Position numbers and translations under genes: made by a program. Below, in pieces: positions 1 through 7,636 of a DNA stretch of 21,659 bases. The number at the start of each line of letters is the position of its first letter. Positions within the stretch are counted from its first letter, which is position 1. The notes beneath the pieces are model-generated. The model was not told the DNA's origin and did not search any database. It saw only the letters and a program-made list of their open reading frames with translations. The DNA comes from Methanobacteriaceae archaeon (GTDB lineage: Archaea; Methanobacteriota; Methanobacteria; Methanobacteriales; Methanobacteriaceae). The stretch is taken from contig JAUXXK010000068.1 in NCBI GenBank assembly GCA_030681145.1, positions 1-21,659 of the forward strand, read 5' to 3'.

Positions 1-519
1 ATGAGTGCCACATATGCTCAAGATGTATTAGCAACTCAAAAAGGACCATCCCAAGCTGAAAAAGGTCAAAATATTACTATAATATATACAATAACGAATA
101 ATGGAAATCAGGATATTTTCAATGTTACTGTGGCGGATCAAAATTTTTATAAATTTTTTGGAACAATTAAATCCAGTTCTAAAAAGATTTTCACCGAAAA
201 AGTTTATATTCCCACAGATAATGAATTAAAAGAAGATTTTGGTGATGATGCTACTGTTTCAAATCCATTCTTTATAGGAGGTATTGGAGTAACTTATCAG
301 GATGCTTCAGGAAAAACATTCGGAATAAATTCCAACTCAATTAGCATACCTCTTGTATCAAAGAAACCAACAGAAAATATAGTTCCTTTAAACATAACTC
401 CCATAGCGTCATCAACTGACTCTAGCCCAAGTGGAATATTCCAGCAAATAATAGATTTATTTAATTCCATACTGCAATACCTTCAAAATCTATTTACTCC
501 ACAAAATAGCAGCCCTTAA
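1..519 (+). CDS. Secreted or cell-surface protein, 3' part only
   Basis: The gene is cut by the window edge, and 172 residues are visible. The first residues, MSATYAQDV, look like the end of a signal peptide (a cleavage site after ATYA is plausible), so the true start probably lies upstream and the ATG at position 1 is internal. Residues about 15-120 form a beta-rich domain whose opening (KGQNITIIYTITNNGNQDIF) resembles the DUF11/CARDB type found in methanogen surface proteins. This is a resemblance only, with no catalytic motif. A Ser/Thr/Pro-rich linker (about 125-145) leads to an amphipathic C-terminal helix (IFQQIIDLFNSILQYLQNLF) that could contact the membrane or mediate oligomerisation. 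A hairpin terminator follows 24 bp after the stop. Function unknown; extracellular location is inferred. Confidence 0.6.
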   Translation: MSATYAQDVLATQKGPSQAEKGQNITIIYTITNNGNQDIFNVTVADQNFYKFFGTIKSSSKKIFTEKVYIPTDNELKEDFGDDATVSNPFFIGGIGVTYQDASGKTFGINSNSISIPLVSKKPTENIVPLNITPIASSTDSSPSGIFQQIIDLFNSILQYLQNLFTPQNSSP

Positions 520-542
520 TTAATAATTTGAATTAATTGACT

Positions 543-576
543 GGTTATTAATTAAATAACCATTTTCTATTTTTTG
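543..576 (+). terminator. Hairpin plus T-tract terminator of the first gene
   Basis: GGTTATT (543-549) and AATAACC (555-561) form a perfect 7-bp stem with a 5-nt loop. They are followed by the T-rich run ATTTTCTATTTTTT. The element lies just after the stop codon at 519 and before the convergent gene ending at 623. Confidence 0.6.
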
Positions 577-622
577 AAATAAGTATTAAACTGATTTTTT
601 ATGGTTTATTCTAAGCATTGAA

Positions 623-1678
623 TTATTTATTGGCTGAACTGTCAGAATCGCCTTTTTTATAAGCAACTAGGGCAGCATATGTTACTCCCAAAATTAAAGG
701 CCCTAAAATAAACCCAACTAGACCAAATACCAATGGCCCGCCTAAAAATCCTAAAAGAAAAATTAGAGGATGTATATCCGCATATTTCCCAGATAATTTT
801 GGCCGTATATATATATCACTCACACTAAGGAAAAATCCGAACAAAAGAACTACTATAGCTCTGAAAATATTTCCTGTGGCAAGATCAAATATGCAGAGAA
901 CTGTATAAGTAGGCCATGGACCAATTATGGGGATTAGTTGTAAAAATCCAGTTAATAATCCTAAAAATACAGCGTAAGGATAACCCAATATATAAAAACC
1001 AATAGTGGCCATGATTCCTATTAAAATAGCAGTAAGAAAATGGCCATAAAAAATACTCTTTAAAACTGTTTTTACCTCTTCTGACATTCTGCCAAAAAAT
1101 TTTCTTCTTTCCTGTGGTAAAGCATGTTTTAAATATTCCACCAGACGATATCCATCTTTAGTCAGATAAAAAGTAGAAGCAAAGAATATGAATAGTTGTA
1201 AAGAAACCATAGGAATAGACTGAACCATATCCACCGCGTAGCTCAAAATTGCACTTAAAGAATCATTAATTATAATTTTCAAAGCATTTATAACAGAATT
1301 AGCTGACGGCTGAAAATCAGAAGGAACAAAAACTGCAATACTGCTAGTGGTCTGATTAATAGTTTGATTAAATCCACCCATATCAACATTACTAGCTAAT
1401 CCAATAATTGCCGGCACAGAATCAATAATTGTGATTATACTAAATCCAATAATGATAATTAATGGCATAATAACTAAAAACATAGCCACCATAATTGAAA
1501 TAGACTCATATTTAAGATATGGTGTCAATCTACGAGAAATGGGACTTATTCCATAAGCAAAGATCGCCCCCAATATTATCATGCCCATAATGGGAGATAA
1601 CACAATTAAAGAGGCTATCAATAAAATCAAGACAATAAATATTGCAGAAGTGATGGTTCCCTTTAGTTTATATATCAT
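623..1678 (-). CDS. AI-2E family transporter (UPF0118/PerM-like membrane protein)
   Basis: This 351-residue, strongly hydrophobic protein has the AI-2E/PerM (PF01594) layout. Two N-terminal membrane helices (about residues 10-45) precede a third near 60-88. A polar extracytoplasmic segment (about 90-150) follows, then a cluster of five or so helices with the Gly/Pro-rich family stretches LGLLTGFLQLIPIIGPWPTY (about 240-260) and LLGFLGGPLVFGLVGFILGP (about 307-327). Length fits the family (about 340-380). Members have been linked to AI-2 export or Na+/H+ antiport in some bacteria, but the substrate of archaeal members is not established. The ATG at 1678 is preceded by GAGG at a 6-nt spacing. 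It is the last gene of the minus-strand run and lies 109 bp downstream of pyrK, so it may be transcribed separately. Confidence 0.85.
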   Translation of the reverse strand: MIYKLKGTITSAIFIVLILLIASLIVLSPIMGMIILGAIFAYGISPISRRLTPYLKYESISIMVAMFLVIMPLIIIIGFSIITIIDSVPAIIGLASNVDMGGFNQTINQTTSSIAVFVPSDFQPSANSVINALKIIINDSLSAILSYAVDMVQSIPMVSLQLFIFFASTFYLTKDGYRLVEYLKHALPQERRKFFGRMSEEVKTVLKSIFYGHFLTAILIGIMATIGFYILGYPYAVFLGLLTGFLQLIPIIGPWPTYTVLCIFDLATGNIFRAIVVLLFGFFLSVSDIYIRPKLSGKYADIHPLIFLLGFLGGPLVFGLVGFILGPLILGVTYAALVAYKKGDSDSSANK

Positions 1679-1787
1679 TAAATTCCTCTAATAGTTATTA
1701 TTTTTAAATTATTAAGATAATTATTAAAAAATATTATTTTCTGTAAAATAACCTATAATTTATAACTTATTTTATTGGCATCCCCAA

Positions 1788-2594
1788 TTAATAGTAATTA
1801 CGAGATCCTGATGAATCTCTACGGTATTTTCCAAATTCTTTAATTAAATTAATTTCATGGCTCCAAAAAACAGGCCCTTCTACACAAACTCTCCATCCCG
1901 TATCATCCACACAACACTGACCACATATCCCCATAGCACATTTCATCCATCTTTCCATAGAAAATTGTGTAGGAATTTGATATTTTTCAGCCATATCCAT
2001 AATACACTTCATCATCAATTCCGGGCCACATGTGACGATCATATCATAAGAATTTTCATTTAATAGCTCTTCCACTCTATCTGTGGCAAATCCCTGAAAC
2101 CCACAAGTTCCATCATCAGTACAAGTTAAAACATTAGCTCCCGATTTTTTCATTCTTTTTACAAATAATAATTCATCCAAAGTAAGTGAAGCACTAATCA
2201 CATCAATTTTCAAGCCCATAAGTCGAGAATAATCAACAAATGATGCAATTGGAGCCATTCCTATACCTCCCCCAACAGCAAGTATTTTAGAACCCTTAAT
2301 CTCAAAACCTTTGCCATAAGGTCCTCTGATGCCTAATTTATCGCCCTTTTTTAGTTTATGGACATTTTTAGTAAATTCGCCCACAGTTTTAATAGATATC
2401 CCTAACTCCGATTTTACTGGATCTATTGATGAAATTGACATTGGTTTTTCATCTTCAAAGTTCCACAACATCATAAACTGGCCAGGCTTAGGTAAAGATT
2501 CCTTTTGATCCATATTCCAATTAAATATAAATGTTTTTACAGTTTTTGATTCTTCAAAAACTTCTTTTATTTCTAAAACCTTTGGAACTTGCAT
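1788..2594 (-). CDS. pyrK: Dihydroorotate dehydrogenase B, electron transfer subunit
   Basis: PyrK passes electrons between PyrD and NAD through FAD and a [2Fe-2S] cluster in de novo UMP synthesis. The 268-residue protein has the ferredoxin-reductase layout. The FAD barrel carries the KPMSISS motif (residues 50-56, the RPxS equivalent), and the nucleotide-binding loop AVGGGIGMAP is at about 106-115. The C-terminal iron-sulfur binding region has Cys219, Cys224, Cys227 and Cys237 (CAMGICGQC spacing), as expected for PyrK. GGTGG precedes the ATG at a good distance. It lies 26 bp downstream of pyrD on the same strand, so the two are almost certainly co-transcribed and form the PyrD2K2 complex. 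The tail after the cluster (to residue 268) is Ser/Arg/Tyr-rich and not recognisable. Confidence 0.93.
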   Translation of the reverse strand: MQVPKVLEIKEVFEESKTVKTFIFNWNMDQKESLPKPGQFMMLWNFEDEKPMSISSIDPVKSELGISIKTVGEFTKNVHKLKKGDKLGIRGPYGKGFEIKGSKILAVGGGIGMAPIASFVDYSRLMGLKIDVISASLTLDELLFVKRMKKSGANVLTCTDDGTCGFQGFATDRVEELLNENSYDMIVTCGPELMMKCIMDMAEKYQIPTQFSMERWMKCAMGICGQCCVDDTGWRVCVEGPVFWSHEINLIKEFGKYRRDSSGSRNYY

Positions 2595-2620
2595 TTTTCC
2601 ACCAACAAATTAAAATAATA

Positions 2621-3526
2621 TCAAAATTTGTGAGCCAACCCCACCATTTCCTCAACAGAATTAAATTTATGATCCTTCATGAATTTTTCAATCCCCATAC
2701 AAATTTCTGCAAATATCTCCGGACCCCTTTTCATAATGGCCGTGCCGATTTGTACTGCACTAGCGCCCGCATATAAAAATTCAACAGCATCTTTGTAATT
2801 TGATATGCCACCAACACCAATAATTGGAATATCGACCATAGAAAATGTCTCAAAAACACATCTTAGAGCAATAGGTTTGATAGCCGGGCCGGACATTCCA
2901 CCAAATTTATTGTATAAAATAGGGTGTGCCGTTTCCAAATCTATTTTCATTCCAGGACCCAGTGAATTAATTAAAGTAAAACCATCACAGCCTCCTTTTT
3001 TAGCACTAAGAACAATTTCAGATAAATCAGTTACATTAGGGGTTAATTTAACAAAAAATGGTTTTGAAATCGTTTTTTTGACTTTTTTAACGACATTATA
3101 AGTTAATTCAGCATCTTGGCCAATAGCAGCCCCACATCCACCCATTGCATGAGGGCATGAAATATTAAGTTCGATTAAATCAACCAAGTTTTCTACTTCA
3201 GCAGCTACTTGAGAAAATTCATCAGGAGAAGCACCATAAATAGATGCAACTTTAGGAAATTCCGTATTAATCAATTCCAGTTCTTTTTTAAATGTTTCCA
3301 CACCAGGACTGGAAAGACCAATGGCATTTATAATTCCTCCAGTTACTTCCACCGTTGTGGGATTTTTATAACCCTTATTAGGCATCTTTGAAAATGATTT
3401 AGTAACTACTGCGCCCGCCCCGCATCTTGATACCCAGTTTAGTGATGAAGCCGTGCTACCCATAACCCCCGCAGCAAGCATGGTGGGGTTTTTCATTTTA
3501 ACTCCACATAATTCTATTTCCAGCAT
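2621..3526 (-). CDS. pyrD: Dihydroorotate dehydrogenase class 1B, catalytic subunit
   Basis: PyrD oxidises dihydroorotate to orotate on FMN, the fourth step of UMP synthesis. The 301-residue length matches class 1B. The catalytic base is Cys124 in NISCPHAMGG (class 2 enzymes have Ser here). Other family segments are the FMN region KSFSKMPNKGY (about 43-53), the substrate loop NAIGLSSPG (about 67-75), FVKLTPNVTD (about 157-166), and the phosphate-binding GVGGISNYKDA and AGASAVQIGTA near the C-terminus. The presence of pyrK directly downstream confirms the 1B type, which uses NAD rather than fumarate or quinone. GGGGTTGG is the ribosome-binding site upstream of the ATG, and a TATA-like box at about 3564-3574 would give a leader of roughly 16 nt. 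Confidence 0.95.
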   Translation of the reverse strand: MLEIELCGVKMKNPTMLAAGVMGSTASSLNWVSRCGAGAVVTKSFSKMPNKGYKNPTTVEVTGGIINAIGLSSPGVETFKKELELINTEFPKVASIYGASPDEFSQVAAEVENLVDLIELNISCPHAMGGCGAAIGQDAELTYNVVKKVKKTISKPFFVKLTPNVTDLSEIVLSAKKGGCDGFTLINSLGPGMKIDLETAHPILYNKFGGMSGPAIKPIALRCVFETFSMVDIPIIGVGGISNYKDAVEFLYAGASAVQIGTAIMKRGPEIFAEICMGIEKFMKDHKFNSVEEMVGLAHKF

Positions 3527-3563
3527 TTTCCAACCCCAATATCGTGAATTACGTTATTAATTG

Positions 3564-3574
3564 ATTTTTAAATA
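3564..3574 (-). promoter_or_regulatory. Probable TATA box for pyrD-pyrK
   Basis: On the minus strand the sequence CTATTTAAAAATC sits about 40 nt upstream of the pyrD ATG. Archaeal initiation about 25 nt downstream would give a short leader containing the GGGGTTGG ribosome-binding site. This is a match by eye in an AT-rich background. Confidence 0.4.
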
Positions 3575-3633
3575 GATTTTATTATAATTATTAGTTGATT
3601 TTGTAATTTAAATTGTAGATGTTAGGATTATAT

Positions 3634-3644
3634 TATTTAAAAAG
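3634..3644 (+). promoter_or_regulatory. Probable TATA box for nop5
   Basis: TATTTAAAAAG lies 38 nt upstream of the nop5 ATG, mirroring the box on the other strand for pyrD. The predicted leader is about 18-20 nt and holds no clear Shine-Dalgarno motif. Confidence 0.35.
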
Positions 3645-3681
3645 TCAAATAATTTAAATCATAACATACAAATTAAGATAT

Positions 3682-4887
3682 ATGAAATGTTATCTTACCA
3701 GTTGTCTGGCCGGTTTCATGGCCTTTAATGAAGATTTGACCCTTCTTGATTATGAACTTTTCCCACCTAGTAAAATTTCTACCAGACTTTTAAAAATTAG
3801 GGAAGGAGTTTTACTGGTAGAAGAAGAAGCAATACTCAATAGAATAGGAAAAAAGTGTAGTTCAGTTATAATAGAAACAAACAAATCAATTTCCAACTAT
3901 AAAAATTTAAAAAATAATGAAAAATTTGAACTAAAAACTCCTAATAATGGAGGAGAACATTTAAGATTAAATATGGCCCCAATATTGCTTGAAATTGGTT
4001 TTATAAACAACTCAGAAGAATTTAAATCAAGAATTCATAATATTTTCATGGAAGTAACACTTCAACAAATCAAAGAAGCCTCTGAAGCAGAAGATAAACT
4101 AATTATACAATCTATTAGCTCTTTAGACGAATTAGATGAATCAATAGGGAAACTTTCAGAAAGAATCAGAGAATGGTATGGTGTTCATTTTCCAGAAATG
4201 GATTTAGTACGAAATCATGAAGCTTATGTTAAATTAGTGGCATTGCATGGACATAGAGATCGCATACTTGAACAAGATCTCAGTGGATATAATTTAGATA
4301 TAGATCAAAGCATGGGTGCTGATATTGATGATGATGATATTTTAATAATTCAGAGCTTTGCTAAGTCTCTAAAATCATTGCAAGAGTCCCGTCAGTCCAT
4401 AGAAAATTATGTTGATATTAAAATGGAAGCCATTGCTCCAAATTTAAAAGATTTAGCAGGATCATCCCTAGGAGCTAAATTAATAGCCCATGTAGGAAGC
4501 ATAAAAAAAATGGCCACTTTTCCTTCCAGTACAGTGCAGATTATGGGTGCTGAAAAAGCATTATTCCGACATTTAACTACTGGAGAACGACCCCCAAAAC
4601 ATGGCCTAATTTACCAGCATCCAGATGTGAGAGGGGCCAAATGGTGGATTAGAGGCAAAATTGCTCGTGCACTTGCTGCTAAAATATCTTTGGCAGTCCG
4701 AAAAGACGTTTTTTCTGGTGAATTCGACCCCTCCATTAAAGATAGTTTCTTGGAAAGATTAGAATCTATTAAAAAAGAAAATCCATTTCCTAAAAGAAGT
4801 ACCAAATCTAAAAAAATGGTTAATTCCAGTTCTAAGCAGCAAAAAAAATATTCTAAAAAGAAAAAGAGAAAAAGAGAAAAAAAATAG
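3682..4887 (+). CDS. nop5: Nop5 (Nop56/58-like) core protein of box C/D RNPs
   Basis: Nop5 bridges L7Ae-bound guide RNA and fibrillarin in the complex that 2'-O-methylates rRNA and tRNA. The 401-residue protein has the expected three parts. These are an N-terminal fibrillarin-binding domain (about 1-120), a coiled-coil/NOSIC segment (about 125-240, with REWYGVHFPEMDLVRNHEAY at 163-182), and the Nop RNA-binding domain (about 250-345). The Nop domain contains SSLGAKLIAHVGSIKKMATF and the family signature GAEKALFRHLTTGERPPKHG (289-308). The last 25 residues are an almost pure Lys/Arg tail, a common eukaryal and archaeal feature thought to aid RNA binding. No SD is visible before the ATG, unlike most neighbours. 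It is followed by a small membrane protein gene and flpA on the same strand. Confidence 0.95.
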   Translation: MKCYLTSCLAGFMAFNEDLTLLDYELFPPSKISTRLLKIREGVLLVEEEAILNRIGKKCSSVIIETNKSISNYKNLKNNEKFELKTPNNGGEHLRLNMAPILLEIGFINNSEEFKSRIHNIFMEVTLQQIKEASEAEDKLIIQSISSLDELDESIGKLSERIREWYGVHFPEMDLVRNHEAYVKLVALHGHRDRILEQDLSGYNLDIDQSMGADIDDDDILIIQSFAKSLKSLQESRQSIENYVDIKMEAIAPNLKDLAGSSLGAKLIAHVGSIKKMATFPSSTVQIMGAEKALFRHLTTGERPPKHGLIYQHPDVRGAKWWIRGKIARALAAKISLAVRKDVFSGEFDPSIKDSFLERLESIKKENPFPKRSTKSKKMVNSSSKQQKKYSKKKKRKREKK

Positions 4888-4935
4888 TTTATGATTCACT
4901 CATCATAAGAGTAATAGAATTTGAAGGTGAGAATT

Positions 4936-5235
4936 TTGTACGACTTTTTAGTCATAATATACCTTATTACTAGTGTTGTATCTATTATTTTGGCCATAAC
5001 TTCCATATGGTTTTCTTTAAGTGTGGAAAAACGATTAAAAAAGAACTTTTTGAGTCTTAAAAACAGGATAGAATTCCAGCAAAATAAAACAGAAGAACTC
5101 ATGAAAAATATAAATCAGGAATCTTTAAATATTCAATCAGCGGTATATAAAAGCCAAACTGATATTCATGATAGCTTGAAAAATATGAAAAAACACTGCA
5201 AAACATCTTATTATGAAAAAAATAATGAAAATTAG
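4936..5235 (+). CDS. Small single-pass membrane protein with coiled-coil tail, between nop5 and flpA
   Basis: This 99-residue protein matches no family I recognise. The reading frame opens at a TTG at 4921, but GGTGAG at 4926-4931 lies 4 nt before another in-frame TTG at 4936. That placement strongly favours 4936. With that start the protein begins directly with one hydrophobic helix (YDFLVIIYLITSVVSIILA, about residues 2-28). A basic turn (VEKRLKKNF) and a polar, Gln/Lys/Ser-rich region predicted to form a coiled coil (about 30-90) follow. Topology by the positive-inside rule is N-out with the coil in the cytoplasm. It lies 48 bp after nop5 and 27 bp before the flpA start, so it is probably part of their transcript. 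Function unknown; the coding call rests on the SD, the helix and the position. Confidence 0.65.
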   Translation: MYDFLVIIYLITSVVSIILAITSIWFSLSVEKRLKKNFLSLKNRIEFQQNKTEELMKNINQESLNIQSAVYKSQTDIHDSLKNMKKHCKTSYYEKNNEN

Positions 5236-5262
5236 TCAAATTTCATTAGAATGGTGCTTAAT

Positions 5263-5928
5263 ATGAAAATTATAAATGGGATAAATAGGGCCTATTTCAT
5301 GGATCACTCCTTAGTTACACCTAACTTAACTCCAGAATACAAAGTATATGGCGAAAAACTGCTGGAATATGAAGGTGATGAATATCGTGTTTGGGATCCT
5401 CGCCGTTCCAAATTAGCCGCTGCAATCATGAACGGCCTAAAAAAGATAAATTTAATTTCAAACTCCAAAATTCTATATTTAGGGGCCTCTTCTGGAACCA
5501 CACCATCTCACATATCAGATATGGTTCCAAAAGGCATAGTTTATTGTCTAGAGTTTTCTCCTAGAATGATGCGTGAGTTGATAAGAGTTTGTGAAAAAAG
5601 AAATAATATGGTACCATTACTAAATGATGCCACACAGCCAGGGCGTTATCTTAACCTGGTGGAGAAAGTAGATTTCATCTACTGTGATGTGGCACAACCA
5701 CAGCAAAGCGAGTTATTCATAGATAATATGAGATTATTTTTAAAAGAAGATGGACAAGGCATGTTCATGATTAAAGCCAGAAGCATTGATGTCACTAAAA
5801 AGCCTCAAAAAGTTTTCAGAGAAGAAGAATCAAAATTAAAAGCCCTTGGTTTTAACATTGTAGAAAAAGTTAAATTAGAACCCTATGAAAAGGATCATAT
5901 TGCATTGTTAGTAGAAAAAAGTTTTTAA
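5263..5928 (+). CDS. flpA: Fibrillarin, rRNA/tRNA 2'-O-methyltransferase
   Basis: Archaeal fibrillarin is the SAM-dependent methyltransferase of box C/D RNPs and is recruited by Nop5. The protein begins MKIINGINRAYF and is 221 residues long, as expected for archaeal fibrillarin without the eukaryal GAR domain. The N-terminal domain ends at the family segment EYRVWDPRRSKLAAAI. The SAM site is GASSGTTPSH, with the acidic ribose contact in YCLEFSPRMMREL, the loop NDATQPGRY, and the catalytic region YCDVAQPQQ. The Lys of FMIKARSID completes the KDKE-type catalytic set. An in-frame ATG lies 12 nt further upstream at 5251, but GGTG at 5253-5256 is well placed for the ATG at 5263, and homologues start near here. 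It sits downstream of nop5 on the same strand. Confidence 0.95.
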   Translation: MKIINGINRAYFMDHSLVTPNLTPEYKVYGEKLLEYEGDEYRVWDPRRSKLAAAIMNGLKKINLISNSKILYLGASSGTTPSHISDMVPKGIVYCLEFSPRMMRELIRVCEKRNNMVPLLNDATQPGRYLNLVEKVDFIYCDVAQPQQSELFIDNMRLFLKEDGQGMFMIKARSIDVTKKPQKVFREEESKLKALGFNIVEKVKLEPYEKDHIALLVEKSF

Positions 5929-6040
5929 ATTGATTAAAACTGAAATAACTGAATTAAGTTAATAATTAATTGAAAATATTTTAAATTTTTGATACTATAA
6001 AAGTAAACTTTATATCTGAAAAGTTACACAAAATAAAAAT

Positions 6041-6155
6041 TACCCAACATGTTTAATATGCGGCCATAATTTCACCTCCAGGGAGTTGCCTTAATTCATT
6101 AATACTCCCACAAAAGGCATACCCTGAGGGTGAACAAACCTCATTTTATTATTTT
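6041..6155. ncRNA. Candidate structured RNA with interleaved helices (strand uncertain)
   Basis: This patch between the convergent 3' ends of flpA and coaBC is clearly GC-richer than the surrounding AT-rich DNA. It contains several short perfect complementarities. GGGAGT (6081-6086) pairs with ACTCCC (6104-6109). TGCCTT (6087-6092) pairs with AAGGCA (6114-6119) and interleaves with the first helix in pseudoknot order. TTCACC (6071-6076) pairs with GGTGAA (6129-6134) and encloses both. On the plus strand a TATA-like CTTTATAT (6008-6015) lies about 25 nt upstream, and T-rich DNA at 6144-6156 could end the RNA. On the minus strand a TATATAAA box (6174-6181) and a T-rich end near 6035 are equally possible. 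No known RNA family was recognised. Confidence 0.45.
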
Positions 6156-6174
6156 TAATGATTAAGTAGATTTT

Positions 6175-7329
6175 TTATATATCAGATAAATTAGATATTA
6201 TCCGTTCCCACAAAAGATTTGCTATTTCTTTTTTTGAAGTTAAAGGGATCTTATTAATTTCATGATCCACCATAATTACATGGTTTCTATCAGAACCAAA
6301 TCCAGCCCCTTCTACAGATAAGTCATTTGCAACCACAATATCCGTTCCAGACCTTTCAATCTGTTTTTTAGCAGATTTAATTAATTGATCTTCAGAAATA
6401 CCATATTCTGCCTTAAATCCGACCAAAAATACGCTTGAATTTAATTTCTTAATCTGATTAATTATTTTATTAGTGGGTTTTAAGGTTAATTCCAGTTCTT
6501 CAGAAGAAGATATTTTAGTTTTTTTAGATATTGACGGTGAAAAATCAGAAACAGCCGCTGCAGAAACAAAAATATCAAAATCTTTAATAATTTCCTTGAT
6601 TTTTTCATTCATTTGTTTGTAAGATGATGCCTTGATAGAATTAATGGATTGTGGAACATGCACACTGACCTCACCCAATACTAAAGTTACATCAGCGCCT
6701 CGGACAAAAGCTTCTTTGGCTATTTCAATACCCATTTTACCAGAACTACGGTTAGTGATGCCCCTAATAGGATCTATAGCCTCATATGTTCCCCCAGCAC
6801 TTACCAAAACTTTTTTATCAGTTAGATCGCCATTTTTAACTTGTTTCATTGTCTGAAGAACGATGTCACCAAGGTAAGGGAATTTAGCCTTTCCTTCATC
6901 AATTCGAGGTAAAACAAATTTTATTCCTTCTTCTTCCAATTTATGTATATTTTCTTCAATTGAACGATACATGGAGTCGTGCATGGAAGGAACCATTAAA
7001 ATAGGCGTATCATGACCCAATGCTGTGATTAAAAGAGAGTTAATAGGATTATCCGCGATTTTATAGGCAAATTTACTTATAACATTGGCTGTAGCTGGAG
7101 CAACCATCACTAAATCTGCCTTAGCATATTTTACGTGTTCAATTTTTCCTGTAAGTTCAAGTACCACATCTTGGCCCGTGGCAAACTCCATAGCATAAGG
7201 ATGGATTATATTGCATGCATCATCACTCATGAAACATTTTACACTTGCCCCTTGCCTTTTAAGTTCTCGGGCAAGTTTAACTGTTTCTACTGCAGCCACA
7301 CTACCAGTTACACAAAGCACAATTTCCAT
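6175..7329 (-). CDS. coaBC: Bifunctional phosphopantothenoylcysteine decarboxylase / phosphopantothenate-cysteine ligase
   Basis: CoaBC makes 4'-phosphopantetheine from phosphopantothenate and cysteine, for coenzyme A. The 384-residue protein has both halves. The N-terminal FMN flavoprotein CoaC (about 1-170) carries CVTGSVAAVETVKLARELKR, catalytic His65 in KIEHVKYAKADLVMVAPATA and PSMHDSMY at 114-121 (the PxMNxxMW equivalent, with His in place of Asn). The C-terminal CoaB half (about 172-384) carries SAGGTYEAIDPIRGITNRSS followed by GKMG, and KPTNKI. His replacing the usual Asn in the PxMN motif is a small departure. GGTG precedes the ATG at 8-9 nt. It is convergent with flpA across the candidate RNA and has a 307-bp upstream gap, so it probably has its own promoter. 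Confidence 0.93.
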   Translation of the reverse strand: MEIVLCVTGSVAAVETVKLARELKRQGASVKCFMSDDACNIIHPYAMEFATGQDVVLELTGKIEHVKYAKADLVMVAPATANVISKFAYKIADNPINSLLITALGHDTPILMVPSMHDSMYRSIEENIHKLEEEGIKFVLPRIDEGKAKFPYLGDIVLQTMKQVKNGDLTDKKVLVSAGGTYEAIDPIRGITNRSSGKMGIEIAKEAFVRGADVTLVLGEVSVHVPQSINSIKASSYKQMNEKIKEIIKDFDIFVSAAAVSDFSPSISKKTKISSSEELELTLKPTNKIINQIKKLNSSVFLVGFKAEYGISEDQLIKSAKKQIERSGTDIVVANDLSVEGAGFGSDRNHVIMVDHEINKIPLTSKKEIANLLWERIISNLSDI

Positions 7330-7636
7330 TGGTTAACACCTTTAATTTAGATTATTAATTGAAATTTTATTTTTTTAATGAATTAATAATATTATAACAG
7401 TAATTCTAATTTCTATTAAATTTTAATATCTTAATCCAGTATAAATTAAAAATTATTATATGTTTTATTTATAATCACACAAAAAGTAAATAAAATTAAT
7501 GAGGATTGTAACTGTTAATATAATAATAGTTTTACTTAATTAATATTTCTATTGAGGATATAAAAAACTCTGAAATAAATGAGTATTCTTTAAAAAATTG
7601 AAAAAATAAAATAAAAAAATATGTGTTTAATATAAA
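7330..7636. other. 307-bp intergenic spacer upstream of coaBC
   Basis: Very AT-rich and without a credible reading frame. It should hold the coaBC promoter (an AT-rich TATAAT-like stretch lies around 7390-7400, weak by eye) and the oligo-T end of the downstream-facing lipoprotein transcript near 7592-7620. I see no repeat or RNA gene in it. Confidence 0.5.
7592..7620 (-). terminator. Oligo-T terminator of the first PsbP-like lipoprotein gene
   Basis: Read on the minus strand, the DNA just past the stop codon at 7637 consists of consecutive T-runs (T7, T4, T6 with single A interruptions, then T6 after CAA). This is the usual form of an archaeal transcript end. Confidence 0.45.

Noticed and set aside
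4891..4906. ATGAT/ATCAT hairpin after nop5 as a terminator
   Set aside because: The stem is weak (5 bp, one G-C pair) and no T-tract follows on the plus strand; the downstream genes are close and likely co-transcribed.
4896..5102. 68-codon minus-strand frame opposite the small membrane protein
   Set aside because: No ribosome-binding site, and the plus-strand frame has a helix plus coil pattern, a good SD and operon position.
6041..6155. tRNA, H/ACA or box C/D RNA in the flpA-coaBC spacer
   Set aside because: No cloverleaf, no pseudouridylation pocket with an ACA end at proper distance, and no RUGAUGA/CUGA pair.
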